Assembly (NCBI GenBank): GCA_964059195.1
Contig: CAXKWD010000011.1
Coordinates: forward strand, 30,920,566-30,984,565
Reading direction: 5' to 3'
Length of the DNA stretch: 64,000 nt
DNA from: Ectobius pallidus
Taxonomy: Eukaryota; Arthropoda; Insecta; Blattodea; Ectobiidae
Shown: positions 1 to 10,674 of the stretch, one piece after another
How the letters are laid out: each line of letters starts with the position of its first letter
Numbering within the stretch: position 1 is the first letter of the stretch
Program-made: the position numbers and the translations under genes
The notes under the pieces: model-generated
Database searches by the model: none
Seen by the model: only the letters and a program-made list of their open reading frames with translations
What the model was told of the DNA's origin: nothing

Positions 1-324
1 AATACCCGGGGCGGACCAAAACTAGCAGCTGCTGCCTTGTAGTTAGATATTGGCTTATCAAAGGCTAGAGGAAGACAACCTTGACTAAAAATTACCTGGT
101 CCTCCAGGGTGGGGGTTGATGCACCAGGCTAGCTCCCTGCTCATCAGAAAAATATACCAATGCTAAAAAACCAAACGATATGCCTCGGAAATATTGGAAC
201 TTCGGACGAAGGACTGGCGATGGAAAACGGAGACTGATATTTGGATGTTGGAATGTACAGGGCATTTCAACTAAAATCAATATGCTTCCTTCAGAGCTTG
301 ACACATTCCAAATGGATGTTATAG

Positions 325-326
<2 letters not shown>
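1..326 (+). mobile_element. RTE-type LINE, 5' end fragment
   Basis: This is the 5' untranslated region and start of the endonuclease domain of an RTE-like non-LTR retrotransposon. The stretch around 92-125 (CCTGGTCCTCCAGGGTGGGG) resembles the conserved leader of insect RTE elements. From 180 a plus-strand frame reads RLIFGCWNVQGISTKINML and then SELDTFQMDVIVI, the usual first motif of an apurinic endonuclease (a W-N-V/I strand followed by a helix and a hydrophobic D-I/V-I strand). The frame breaks off at a TA microsatellite at 327, so the rest of the endonuclease and the reverse transcriptase are missing. The element may begin before base 1. Assignment to RTE rather than another endonuclease-bearing LINE is from memory of the family. 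Confidence 0.65.

Positions 327-360
<34 letters not shown>
327..360. repeat. (TA)n microsatellite
   Basis: An uninterrupted AT dinucleotide run that terminates the LINE fragment on its left. Confidence 0.95.
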
Positions 361-365
<5 letters not shown>

Positions 366-733
366 TATAGTTGAAACTAATATACAACATATAGATCTAG
401 CATACCTACACTTGCTGAAATAGGGCTCCTTGTAGGCTATAGGAGAATACCAAAAATAATATTTCATAAAAGCTGAAGCGAAGGATTCTCTTTAAAGATG
501 CACAGAATTATTAAATAATTATAATGACTTAACACAAGAGGGGCGTAATATAAATATTTTTGACCATGTCAAGTTAACCCGGCCATAAGTTGGTCAATAC
601 GTCTTCGCGTAACAGTTGAAAACAGTTATCAGGGTGTAAAACGTCGAATTTTATATGTTGATGCCATCTATTGGTTTCATTCTTGCACTACATTCTCTGA
701 TCACAGCAAACATAAAAGACAGCATTACCAACC
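361..733. other. No feature recognised
   Basis: AT-rich sequence with stops in all frames. No repeat or gene seen. Confidence 0.6.
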
Positions 734-745
734 ATAGCATTTTAA

Positions 746-1243
746 TTTTGAGTAGTATTTATTTATCTCCTTATTCCCTCTGATATTAAAATAAACATAC
801 AACACACTGTAATATTCATGTATAGAACACTAAAAAGATAATTAAAAATATATGTACAGATTAATTTTTTTTTTTTTAATCACAAATTACCCAGGTCTAT
901 GTAGTAAAAATACTAAAATGTGCATAAAATGGATTTCCATACTGCCGGGAGTCTTTACACCATGTATAAAACGGTGATGTCAATATCTTCGGTGTTGTAG
1001 ATTGTTCATTCTTGATTATTTGGTAAAAAGACAATTAAAAATATATGTACAGATTAAAAAAAAAATTCACAAATTACACAGGTCTATGTAGTAACAATAC
1101 TAAAATGTGCATAAAATGGATTTCCCTACTGCCGGGAGTCTTAAGACCATGTATAAAACGGTGATGTCAAAATCTTCAGTGTTGTAGTGTTCTTTCTTGT
1201 AGGTTGTTTAAAAATGAATATGCATTTCGGCGCAAAGTTACGC
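746..1243 (+). repeat. Left arm of fold-back element 1
   Basis: Reverse complement of 1419-1955, with differences. The arm contains an internal tandem duplication: a unit with GTCTATGTAGTAA, TGCATAAAATGG and CTGCCGGGAGTCTT occurs at about 838-1027 and again at 1028-1200. Both arms carry the duplication. Confidence 0.9.
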
Positions 1244-1395
1244 ACACCCACCCTCCATAAATATAAGCACCTTACACCACAATCAGTTACTTCATAGTCA
1301 AGTTCCGGCTCCACAACATAAGGTTAGTAATAGTCCATACATAATTTAAAAACATTTATAAATACTAGTTACCTCTTACGTTAGTTTTTACTCTG

Positions 1396-1458
1396 ATTTT
1401 TAATAGGAACTGAGGATGGCGTAACTTTGCGCCGAAATGCATATTCATTTTTAAACAA
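1396..1458 (+). ncRNA. Hammerhead-like ribozyme motif
   Basis: The core reads CTGAGGA at 1410-1416, then T, a helix II of GGCG/CGCC with an 8-nt loop, then GAAA at 1434-1437. The next bases ATGCATA (1437-1443) give the tiny helix III (ATG/CAT) with the cleavage position after A1443, and TTC (1444-1446) pairs with GAA at 1407-1409 as helix I, continuing with internal loops into A/T pairs. Such short helix III hammerheads are known from Penelope-like elements and are thought to act as dimers. One deviation: an extra U lies between the CUGANGA box and helix II. Activity is inferred, not shown. Confidence 0.55.
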
Positions 1459-1955
1459 CCTACAACACACTGGACATACGATTCTACAAGAAATTTTACC
1501 AGATAATCAAGAAAGAACACTACAACACTGAAGATTTTGACATCACCGTTTTATACATGGTCTTAAGACTCCCGGCAGTAGGGAAATCCATTTTATGCAC
1601 ATTTTAGTATTTTTACTACATAGACCTGTGTAATTTGTGAAAATTTTTTTTAATCTGTACATATATTTTTAATTATCTTTTTACCAAATAATCAAGAATG
1701 AACAATCTACAACACTGAAGATTTTGACATCACCGTTTTATACATGGTGTAAAGACTCCCGGCAGTAGGGAAATCCATTTTATGCACATTTTAGTTTTTT
1801 ACTACATAGACCTGGGTAATTTGTGATAAAAAAAAATTAATCTGTACATATATTTTTAATTATCTTTTTAGTGTTCTATACATGAATATTACAGTGTGTT
1901 GTATGTTTACTTTAATATCAGAGGGAATAAGGAGATAAATAAATACTACTCAAAA
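1419..1955 (-). repeat. Right arm of fold-back element 1
   Basis: Inverted partner of 746-1243. It holds about 40 nt near 1465-1500 that the left arm lacks (around CTGGACATACGATTC), so one arm has gained or lost a segment since duplication. Confidence 0.9.
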
Positions 1956-2002
1956 TAATCCTCCCTCTATGGCAAATATGAAATTTATTAATAGCATTTT
2001 AA

Positions 2003-2583
2003 GTTTGAAAAAAAGTATGCACTTTTAGAAACCTATTGGTAAGTGCCATGTAGCCTCCTCGCCGCGTGTCTATTGACACAGAGGCCACAGAAGACAGTTC
2101 AGTGACAGTGCTTTTATGAGATCCTATAAATTTTATCTTATTTTATAAATGAAACGAAATGCAGTTTTGATTTTAATTATTGCTACTCCAAGCCAGCAAA
2201 AGATGTCCTGAAGTTGGTGCAAACACACCGAAAGCCCTAGGGGGCGAATTACAAAATAAATCATAGTTGAGCAACTGGTATCACATTTATTTTATTTCAT
2301 TGACTGAGCTCAACAGTATTGGACATCTACTTTAATAACTTTCCGTAAGACAAACTTTAATGTATGCAGCATCAAAGGAAGAAACATCGATGCTTATGAA
2401 GAGTGAGTAGTTTCCTGCCAGTGTACTATTCAATGTTTACGTTTGGACTCTGTTGATGAAACGGATATGGAAGTTTGCTGTTTGACAAATAGAGTTTAGT
2501 TCATGTGTACTGTGGCAACAGTTATTTACCTTAAGGACACTCAAAGCGAAAAAAACTATAAAAGAATGAGCTATAAATAATTA
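2003..2583. other. No feature recognised
   Basis: AT-rich unique-looking sequence without a credible reading frame. Confidence 0.55.
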
Positions 2584-2684
2584 TACGAGGGGTATTCCGA
2601 AAGTAAGTTTCGTCAGTTTGTCACACGGACACTTTATTGACCCAAAAGCAATACAGCATGGCAGCATAACCTATACACCGTGCA

Positions 2685-2813
2685 CTATTTTTCGACATAG
2701 TCGCCAGCGACATTGAGACATTTGTCGTAGCGTGCGATCAGTTTGAAGAACCCACTGTGGTAAAACTCGGTGCCCTGCGATGCAAGGAATTGGCGCACAG
2801 CCTGCTCCACCTC
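2685..2813 (-). pseudogene. Mariner transposase, C-terminal fragment
   Basis: The minus strand reads EVEQAVRQFLASQGTEFYHS and then GFFKLIARYDKCLNVAGDYV before EK and a stop. This is the conserved carboxyl end of mariner-family transposases (the R-Y-D-K-C-L then G-D-Y-V-E-K signature). The D,D34D catalytic residues lie upstream and are absent. The fragment ends abruptly against a plus-strand transposase piece, so it is a dead copy produced by an internal rearrangement. Confidence 0.9.
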
Positions 2814-2816
2814 AGC

Positions 2817-2902
2817 TTCCTGACATTACTAAAGGTTCCATACAGACCATTTTGAGTGACAAATTGATGTTCCATAAGGTTTGTGCGAGATGCGTTCGTG
2901 GA
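2817..2902 (+). pseudogene. Mariner transposase, N-terminal-domain fragment in opposite orientation
   Basis: The plus strand reads LPDITKGSIQTILSDKLMF followed by HKVCARCV. This matches the helix-turn-helix to linker region of mariner transposases, where a G-S-V-x-x-I-L turn is followed by K-V-C-A-R-W-V. The order and strand relative to the C-terminal piece at 2685-2813 are inconsistent with a simple deletion and require an inversion or template switch. Confidence 0.8.
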
Positions 2903-3357
2903 GGCCGCACTTTGCGGGGACGGAAATCGGGAGATCAATTTCAAACAGCTCTATCTCGGACAATAAAAGGTTCAGCGGCTGCAGCAATGGCTCGTTTGAA
3001 AGAGGGGAGATAGCGGTACATGGCAGTGGCGTAAAATCTCTCGTGCCATCGTGAGCGGTACACTAATACCCGCGGGCACGCCAGTCTGCTGCGACTCGCT
3101 CTTCTACGGCGCAGTGCGCCTGCGTCATGCCTCTTCCGCTGACGCCACTTCCGTCGTGGATTGGGGATTCGTTTGGCGTTTGTTTGGTTCCCCTGGTGAA
3201 CACGCCGCTCCTGCCATACATTGACGAAACTTACTTTCGGAATACCCCTCGTATTATATTGTTATATGAAAATTGTAGTGAGATAGCCTATTGTCGCAAT
3301 AACATTTGTTTAAAAAAGTACGGGCAACGGAAACACTTGCTATGCTGTAGTAATATA

Positions 3358-3777
3358 TAACTCGATCGGGTAAGACCTGAGCCAAATACGCGCAGGTAGC
3401 TTATCGTCCGCCGGTAGCAATGGAGTAGGAGCACTACATGCATATACTGTACTATTCATTCCAAACTATGCGGTTCATAATAGCCCGTAACTATTGAAAA
3501 CAAATTAAAGTGAATAAAATACCGGTATATATATATATATATATTTTTTTTTTAGTTATGAAATATTATTTATGTAATGGTAAGTTATTCACAGAATATC
3601 GCTGTGTGGTCTTCACTATTGAATGCTGTGAGGCTAAAAGTAAGATTTTTTACACTGTCTGTACAGTATGAACTGGCAACGAACATCACGTGCTATGGAG
3701 GTCAGGCGGGTCTAGGTTACGTCATCGTAGACTACTGCGCAGCCGTTTGTTTGGATCAGGTCTTATCGATCGAGTTA
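3358..3777. mobile_element. 420-bp MITE with TA target duplication
   Basis: Inverted termini TAACTCGATCG...TAAGACCTGA (3358-3389) and TCAGGTCTTATCGATCGAGT (3756-3775), with TA on both flanks. The termini extend imperfectly inward (CCAAA...GCGCAG). Inside are a short TA repeat (about 3524-3543) and no transposase. The TA duplication suggests the Tc1/mariner group. Confidence 0.75.
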
Positions 3778-4133
3778 TAGTTGTAAATTCTTTTAGTGTG
3801 TGACAGACTCTGATCATGGTATTTTAGTATTGTGAAACTGATGTTTAAAACATGGAGATCAAATGGCATACATAATAATTTTTGAAAAATCAAATTTCAA
3901 ATGTAATAAAAACATTCGTTTTTGAGCTAGAAGTAGAATGCTCAGAATGCTTTTTTCCGACTTATGGTCGGGATTCCCTGGCAGGATCGCATTTGTAGAA
4001 TTAGCACTGATTACGTCAACCATGACAGCACTATTGGGATGAGAAAATAAATTGTATCGATGTTTTGTTTTTCAGATTTAATTTTTCCCTTTAACTATTC
4101 AGTATTAAGTATTTAAAATAATCCTACTTGAAA
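3778..4133. other. No feature recognised
   Basis: Nothing recognised between the MITE and the SINE. Confidence 0.55.
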
Positions 4134-4415
4134 TGGGGATACGCCGAGGCACAGCGCTACAAGCCCAGGGTTTGATCTCCGATGAGGTTATGAGTTTTTC
4201 ACTACAAAAATTATTTTGATGGCACTATGGCCCTGTCGTTGACTCTCCCTCTAACAGAAATGAGTACTAGGAGCAATCCTAAGGGTAAAGGCGATACATA
4301 AGGCTTTCAACCGTAGCACCTGACATGCCAAAAGTATCAAAATCTGGTAATCTCAACCTCCCGGAGCCCTAAGGGCCTCCATGGCCTGTACACTGTGTAC
4401 AGGGTCCACTTTACA
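4134..4415 (+). mobile_element. tRNA-derived SINE, family A, copy 1
   Basis: Diverged partner of 13319-13612. The tRNA-like head ends in a B-box-like GGTTTGATCTCC near 4172. The body shares TTGACTCTCCCTCTAACAG, AATGAGTACTAGGAGCAATC and CAACCTCCCGGAGCCCT with the other copy. The A box is badly eroded. It is non-coding and was presumably moved by a LINE. Confidence 0.75.
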
Positions 4416-4726
4416 TTAATTAGCTACTTAAAATGCTTTCAGAGTAATGACTTTCAACATGAATGTATGAAACGTAAGCTTCTCTCTTTATAGTAAAAGT
4501 TGCCACATATCCTTACACATACCTACCGCGATTTTCTTAAAACAAAACTAAAGTATTTAAGACAACTTAATGAAGTTTTGTGTGAATGTAATCGGAGCAA
4601 CATGTAATACATCCGTTTAACAAGAGTATTCTGTTTTTTAAATGTTATAATCTAAAAAATACTTTTAATAAGTTTTAAAAGTAGGAGTTTAAAGCTTCAA
4701 ATGTAAATATTGTAAGACGTTTATTA

Positions 4727-4802
4727 TTTATTATTCTGTTTATTTATTCTGGCAGAGCTAAGGCCATTTGCCTTCACTTCCGCTCTACCAGTGTAGCTTC
4801 TT
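4727..4802 (-). mobile_element. LINE 3' end fragment
   Basis: On the minus strand this reads AGAGCGGAAGTGAAGGC, AAATGGCCTTAGCTCTGCC and AGAATAAATAAACAGAATAA, which closely matches the 3' end of the LINE at 18826-19302 (AAATGGCCTTACCCCTGCC, then AGGATAAATAAACGAATTAT). It is a severely 5'-truncated or decayed copy. Upstream sequence (4803 onward) is not recognisable. Confidence 0.75.
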
Positions 4803-5463
4803 GTGAACATATGAGAGCAAGTTAAAATATTAACTTTCTATTATTTTAATACAGTATAAATACAGTGAAACAACTGGAAGATTACAATTATGGGTTATGT
4901 AAAACGTTCTTAACAAATAAAGTAACAAGTTTTTCATTTTAATAGCGCTTGCTAAAGTAGAGCCAAATAAGTTTCGGTATTCACACTAAAAATTAGTTAT
5001 ATATCTAGTAATCAAAAAGTTTAAATTTGTTTCAGAATAAACAGCATAGAAGAAGTTGTAATTATTATTAGTCTCTCCCTTACTTTCAGATCAATAGTAA
5101 TTTCACTCACTAAGCCGTGTGTAGGACCTGTCTACGAAAATCGATAATGTGGTTTCAAATAGTGCGGAACGGATTTATTCACTTACCAACAACGTAAACA
5201 TTTAAGTGTCTGAAGTGTAAAGTGGGGTTTGCAATTGCCTATTATATGATGTAGATCAGGCCTGTCGAGCAGTACTCCGTAGATGTGAAGTCATTCCCTA
5301 CTTCCCCTCCGTTCGTGATCTTCAAAGCGTAGCGATTGGTTCAGTTGCGCAGTTGGCCCGATTGCTATTACCTTGCCACCTATCGATGTGAAAATATAAT
5401 TTCCGTGCTAAAAGGCACTTACTTAGTCGTTTTTCCTACTCACTTTAATCCAACTTAACTGGC
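4803..5463. other. No gene recognised
   Basis: AT-rich and unassigned. A sequence at 5257-5272 (CAGGCCTGTCGAGCAG) looks like a hAT terminus, but no partner end was found. Confidence 0.5.

Positions 5464-5524
<61 letters not shown>
5464..5524. repeat. (TAA)n microsatellite
   Basis: An uninterrupted ATA trinucleotide run. The leucine-rich minus-strand frame crossing it is an artefact of the repeat. Confidence 0.95.
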
Positions 5525-5525
<1 letters not shown>

Positions 5526-6319
5526 GTCACATCAGTAACAAGACTTTGCACAGATAATGCGGTAATGTTATACCAAACAAGCGGTGTGCGCAGAAATCTC
5601 ATTGGACACTTTGGTACGATGTAGGGTATCAGTGGTGACTCGTACTCAGAAATGTACTGATGCTGAAGGCCACCATTTTGAACATTAATCACATTTTCAT
5701 CAGAAAGTGATTCATTTTTCAAATTGGACTTTAAGCTATCCATTTCCAAAAATTTAATCTTGTAGGTGGGAAAATAGATTTTCTATGACACTTCAAAGTG
5801 TGCATACATTTTTTGAAGCACCCTGTATATATAGTTTTGACAAAATCTTGTATCAACGTATATAAAGGTTTGACAAAATCTTTCAACATTTACAGGGAAA
5901 GTAGAAATCATGCGTTTTTGAGTTCTAAACGGCTTCTGAACCCTTAAGTAATACAAATCAATGCATGTTGGAATAGGCCTACCGGGACTGTGCATATTGA
6001 AAATGTTAATTCGTCTAGCTTACTGTTAGAGCAGGGTCGGGGGCCATCAAAGCCGTTTTAATTTCCCCATGAATGTCAGACCAGACAGTGTGAGCAGCAC
6101 ATAACAAAAACCGTTCATCAATCTGCTACGAACAACTCTTAGAGTGCGGGATCCATAATGAAACCCACACTCAAAGAGTTTCCACAACCTCTCATCACCC
6201 TCGTTGACATCCTCATCACAATCACCATTATACTATCATCATCATCGACGTCATCGCTATTGCTCTTGCAATATTGATTATGTATTTTAATTTAATTTAA
6301 TTTCTTCCGCTACTATCAC

Positions 6320-6320
<1 letters not shown>
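5525..6320. other. No feature recognised
   Basis: Nothing recognised between the two TAA arrays except short ATC and AATTT runs near 6230-6305. Confidence 0.55.
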
Positions 6321-6397
<77 letters not shown>

Positions 6398-6434
6398 CAA
6401 CAGCAACAATAATAACAATAATAATAATAATAAT
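6321..6434. repeat. (TAA)n microsatellite, interrupted
   Basis: Trinucleotide array with a few CAA/CAG interruptions near 6395-6415. It is the insertion target of the MITE that follows. Confidence 0.95.
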
Positions 6435-6993
6435 CAGGACCCGGATTCTGATGACATGTCATCTTTTTATTGATGCTTCAGAGACACTGCCAACTTATAG
6501 ATAAATCCTAATCATGGCCTCTAGGTCATAAAAATTCATTTTTATTAGGTCATATTTTTGTCATTTTATGTCATTTTATATTTTAAGGGCATTAATTTCA
6601 ATTTTACGTCATTATTTTGTCATTTCCGTGTCATTTGCTTCCTTATTTAGTTATTTTCATGCATTACATTTTTGTAGGATCTACTTTAAAAACAATTTTC
6701 TTACTTTTCTTCTCAGATGCTCCAGTCAAGAACAAAGAACAATGTTTTTGAATTACGGAAACGCGCACAATGTGCATTATCTTAACCAGACCTATACAAT
6801 CCTTTCTGCATTTGCAGTTTTTACAGTTATGTATTAATTAGTCTATAGCTTTGTGTGTACAATAATAATTTTTATAAATATAATATAACTTTTTAGGTCA
6901 TTCTTTATGATTATTAAGTCATTTTCCTTAAAATTTAGGGACATTTTATAGGTCATTTTTCAAACACTTTAGGTCATCAGAATCCGGGCCCTG
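6435..6993. mobile_element. hAT-like MITE
   Basis: A 559-bp element with terminal inverted repeats CAGGACCCGGATTCTGATGA (left) and TCATCAGAATCCGGGCCCTG (right), flanked by 8-bp near-identical duplications ATAATAAT and ATAATCAT. CAGG termini and 8-bp duplications are hAT hallmarks. The interior is AT-rich with many GTCATTTT iterations on both sides. A frame at 6568-6837 has no recognisable transposase content. Confidence 0.8.
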
Positions 6994-7478
6994 ATAATCA
7001 TAATAAAGCACTAATTGACCCCTGTGGTTCATCTAGTGCTACGCTAGTAGTTTAATTATTAATTAATACAAATATTAATTCTAGCAATACCAAGCCCTTT
7101 GTTGTTAATTAGGTTTATTGGTAGCAGCGCATCATTAATACATTTTCTCAAAACAAACGATTGTATACACATGATGCACACGGATATTAGTGTAGAAAAT
7201 CGAAACACCTTCATCACCCTACAATCTGTTTCCACGTTAAAAATTGATAGTTTTATCTAGCAAGCTGTGCAGTGTCTAGTACATATCATCAAGCTACGCT
7301 TCATTAACAAAGGGCTTCAGATAAAAACCTGCACATGCTTTTTGTAACATTTCCGAGAACACTTATTAAGTATTCAGTCTCGTTTTGTACAATTTTTTGT
7401 TTTCAACTATACTGATACACGCACAGGAATTTTCTATAAAATTATATAAGCTAATAGGACTCAGGATCTGTGTTACCA
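6994..7478. other. No feature recognised
   Basis: AT-rich and unassigned. Confidence 0.55.
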
Positions 7479-7992
7479 CTAAGACAGTACCGGTCATTTT
7501 GACCGTTTTATTTTATCTCAGCTATATTTCGCGACTTTTAATGAATTTTAGTGATAATCTCTGAAATAACAAGCATATTATCAACCATAGGACGGAAAAT
7601 ATTAATCTCATTATTTGCCTTAAGGACTAGGAGCGGTCATTTTGACCTGTACAAGCTAATATCACGCGCTTATTTGCCGCCTAACTTTTAATCATGATTT
7701 GTGTGTGTGCAAACTGTTTTTTATAGAGATGGTGGTTTAATTGAACTCAGAAACAGTGAGAAAAAATTATATGTAAAAGTTTGATATTTTGAATTCATTA
7801 AAAACATTTAAATTCGCTTGTAAGAATTTTAATAACATTTTCTTTTCTTTTCAAATTTGAAATGGCTGTAATCATGATGCCTAGAGTTAAAGAATATAAG
7901 TTGAATACTTGATTAATAAATAAGTTGACTGAAAAAGTGTTTTATAATGATGAAAAGCACTACTCGCCAAAATGACCGATGCAGTCTTTCTA
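7479..7992. mobile_element. Candidate MITE with GGTCATTTTGACC termini
   Basis: The ends are imperfect inverted repeats: CTAAGACAGTACCGGTCATT at the left and, reverse-complemented, CTAGAAAGACTGCATCGGTC then ATTTTGGCG at the right. A third copy of the core (GGTCATTTTGACC) lies inside at about 7635. Such GGTCATTTTGACC cores occur in piggyBac-type termini as I recall, but no TTAA duplication is visible, so the superfamily is uncertain. Confidence 0.5.
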
Positions 7993-10359
7993 GGAAGTCA
8001 GGTGATATCAATCTTTCTAGAGTTAAGGTTGATCGCGCTGGGTCGAAGACAATACTTCCTATACTTACAGTACCGTATCTATAGTTCAGATAAAAAAAAA
8101 GTGAAAAGGTATGAATAGATAGAACAGCAGGGAGAAGTTAGCAAGAAGTCCTACATTTAAAAAATGCATGGAGAGTTGTAAAATACACGGAAACATAGAA
8201 AGCGCTCGCGTCTAGGGACGCAGTTTATAATATGTTAACCAACATCTGCGCACAGTCTGAAGTTTTTGTTGTAACTAATCCACACGCTCCTCTTATATAT
8301 CACGCTTTTAACCTGAAATTTCTACAGTCTCCATTATTTAGCACGAAAAGGCATATACTTTCATTAAAATACAATTGCAAGATTGCCAAGAGACAACCTT
8401 ACAAACTGTTGTGTGTTATCATTTCCTTGTACTCTCACGCAAACCTGAAACATATACAGTATACCTGCACGAAATTACGTGCATTTGGTAAACTTTAACG
8501 CAGTGATTCATTCCTTTGCACCTATCCTGAAACTTCGAAAAGAATTAAACAACTTCCAAAAGAAACTAATTTATTTCTGATTGTGCCTTATAGGGAAGCA
8601 AATAAACGTTAGAACAATTAATTATTTTACAAATTTCATATTTTAAATTATAGTTGTTATTTAGCATTGCATGGTTTTTATAGACAGTCGAAGGTAATAG
8701 AAGTACTTTTAACTATATTAATTGAAAGAAGAAAATTATGCCATTGAGTGGTATACAATTATGACACTCCAAGGCGACCAACTTTGATTGCATAGTACGG
8801 AAAATACGTTTTAGTTAAGAATAGTAATAATAAACAGACTCAGTCTGATATAAATTAAAAACATTAGAATTCATTACGACATTTTAACTCTAAATTTCTC
8901 ACAAAATTTCTCATAAAAATGTCATACTTGTTCGCTGAAAAGCGTTGTTCTTTCCATTCCTTATATTGGCTGTCATGTACGAGAAATCAATAACCTGCCT
9001 GCGCAAATGCATACTAGGTGGCAAGAGAATTCACGAACAGTTGTAAAGCTCCCAAAATGGCTCCAAATGAAATAATTATAATTATTTCACAAATATTAAC
9101 GGCTGTAAAAGAAAGTGTATGATACAAATAGTAAAATGATTTTTTTTTTCGTTCGATTGCTTCACTCGCCCTTGCGAGCTCGTTCCACAAACATATCTAT
9201 TCGCAAAATAAAATTCTTCGTTTAGCCCTTGTATCATAAATAACTATTTTCAACAACATCAAGCACAAGATCATAAACTAGTTTAATGTTCCGCTATTTT
9301 AAAACTGAGCTAGTGTTGTTTATGCTCTTCACTAACCCCATGTCTTCATTACTAGAATATTGTTTTATTACTTTTGATTTAACTTTGGTGTCTTTACTCT
9401 TGGGAATAGAATTAATTACATCACTACTGTAATTATTAAATAATGTTATTGTTAATATTTCTCTTTTAGATTAATGTGTTACTGTATTTATACGCTATTA
9501 GATCTGCACAGTAAGCCTTCCTTCCATAATTATGTTAGATAAATTAAATAATCCATAAATAAGTAAATTCAAATTTCAAATAATGAAGCGTGTGAAATTT
9601 CCCCTTTTAAAGGAGTTGGAGGCCATTATTTCCTACAGGTAATGATCCTAAGATATTTAAGCATTCAAATAATGAAGTTATTAATAATACCCCAGGTACT
9701 GGATTCTATTAAAGGCTGAGTCGACCTCAGAGGCATATTCCACGGAAAGGAATAGAGCAATTGTAAAAATTTTATAAAACTCATCTTTATTTATACCATC
9801 AATTTCTGAACGGAACGGTAGGATCTGAATTATGTACTTAAATAAATGTACATATAAATAATAAATAAATAGCCAAAAAGGCGCATAAATACAAAAACAG
9901 GATGTGCATGCTCTAATGAAAATACTTAAACCAGGGCCACGGGTAACAGGACTCCATTCATGTATTAATTCACTCCGTTCTTTTAATGTAGACTAAATAG
10001 TAGTGGGATTTAGAAAGGGACGTAGGCCTACTGTAGAACTTATGAACCAGAATAATCGTGCGTAATGCAGAATGATAATTTTAGTACTTTCTAAACATTT
10101 CATATCCTTATCAAGTGGACATTAAAATAATAGCGTATTCAGTTACTTCAAGAGTAGAGAACTAAACTGTCATGGGTATCAAATTTAATAAAGCCATCTA
10201 CTGATTTTTCAGAGAACAAGACTGTTCATGGAACACTGTCAATGGTTCGTATTCATCATACTTGCAATCTACTCCAAGATCCCAATCGGAATTTCCCCGT
10301 CCATCTGTTTTGTAAATATGCTTCTCAAAATTTGATGAATTCTCAGTAGACATACAATA
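7993..10359. other. Long stretch without recognisable feature
   Basis: AT-rich and unassigned. Short open frames (for example 8232-8498) have no recognisable domain, and composition does not set them apart from flanking DNA. Confidence 0.5.
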
Positions 10360-10674
10360 TGTATATGTGTATATATATATTGTATCTCTACTGTACTGTA
10401 TATATATTGTACTGTGTATATATATATACATTTATTTATTTATTTACTATCAGATAAAATATATATTATCAGATAATGGATAAAATAATTAAAATTAAAA
10501 TAAAAACATTCTTTTTTCATACAAATAATAGCCTACCGTTAATAACACTTATTCTTATTGATCAACTAAAATCTTGTTTACGCCTTATAGGCCTTCCCTC
10601 CAATAGCAATAAAAAGGCCAGTAATTGTGTATATATATATATAAGTTATATACAGTATATATATATATATATAT
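10360..10674. repeat. Clustered TA-rich microsatellites
   Basis: Imperfect TA/GTATA arrays at about 10360-10440 and 10626-10674, with unremarkable sequence between. Confidence 0.85.

Larger units (their letters stand above)
746..1990. mobile_element. Fold-back element 1 (candidate Penelope-like, non-autonomous)
   Basis: A 1.25-kb element flanked by a 12-bp direct repeat, ATAGCATTTTAA, at 734-745 and 1991-2002. It has two long inverted arms (746-1243 and 1419-1955), a 175-nt centre, and a 35-nt extension (1956-1990) beyond the right arm only. No reading frame of useful size is present. Inverted terminal repeats, a one-sided extension of about 35 nt, long target duplications and a hammerhead motif are together characteristic of Penelope-like retroelements as I know the family. 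The same architecture recurs at 58062-59127. The alternative is an unrelated fold-back DNA transposon, but a 12-bp duplication plus the asymmetric extension argues against that. Confidence 0.7.
2586..3251. mobile_element. Internally rearranged mariner relic
   Basis: A 666-bp element with terminal inverted repeats of about 30 bp (CGAGGGGTATTCCGAAAGTA at the left end; its reverse complement at the right end) and TA target duplications at 2584-2585 and 3252-3253, as expected for Tc1/mariner. Full mariners are near 1.3 kb, so this is a deletion derivative. Its interior joins two transposase pieces in opposite orientations (separate entries). The remainder, 2906-3220, is more GC-rich than its surroundings and not recognisable. 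It cannot encode a transposase but keeps both ends, so it could have been mobilised in trans. Confidence 0.88.

Noticed and set aside
5257..5272. Possible hAT terminus CAGGCCTGTCGAGCAG
   Set aside because: No inverted partner or 8-bp duplication found nearby.
5423..5749. Open frame with a run of about 20 leucines
   Set aside because: The run is the translation of the TAA microsatellite at 5464-5524. The flanks have no recognisable protein.
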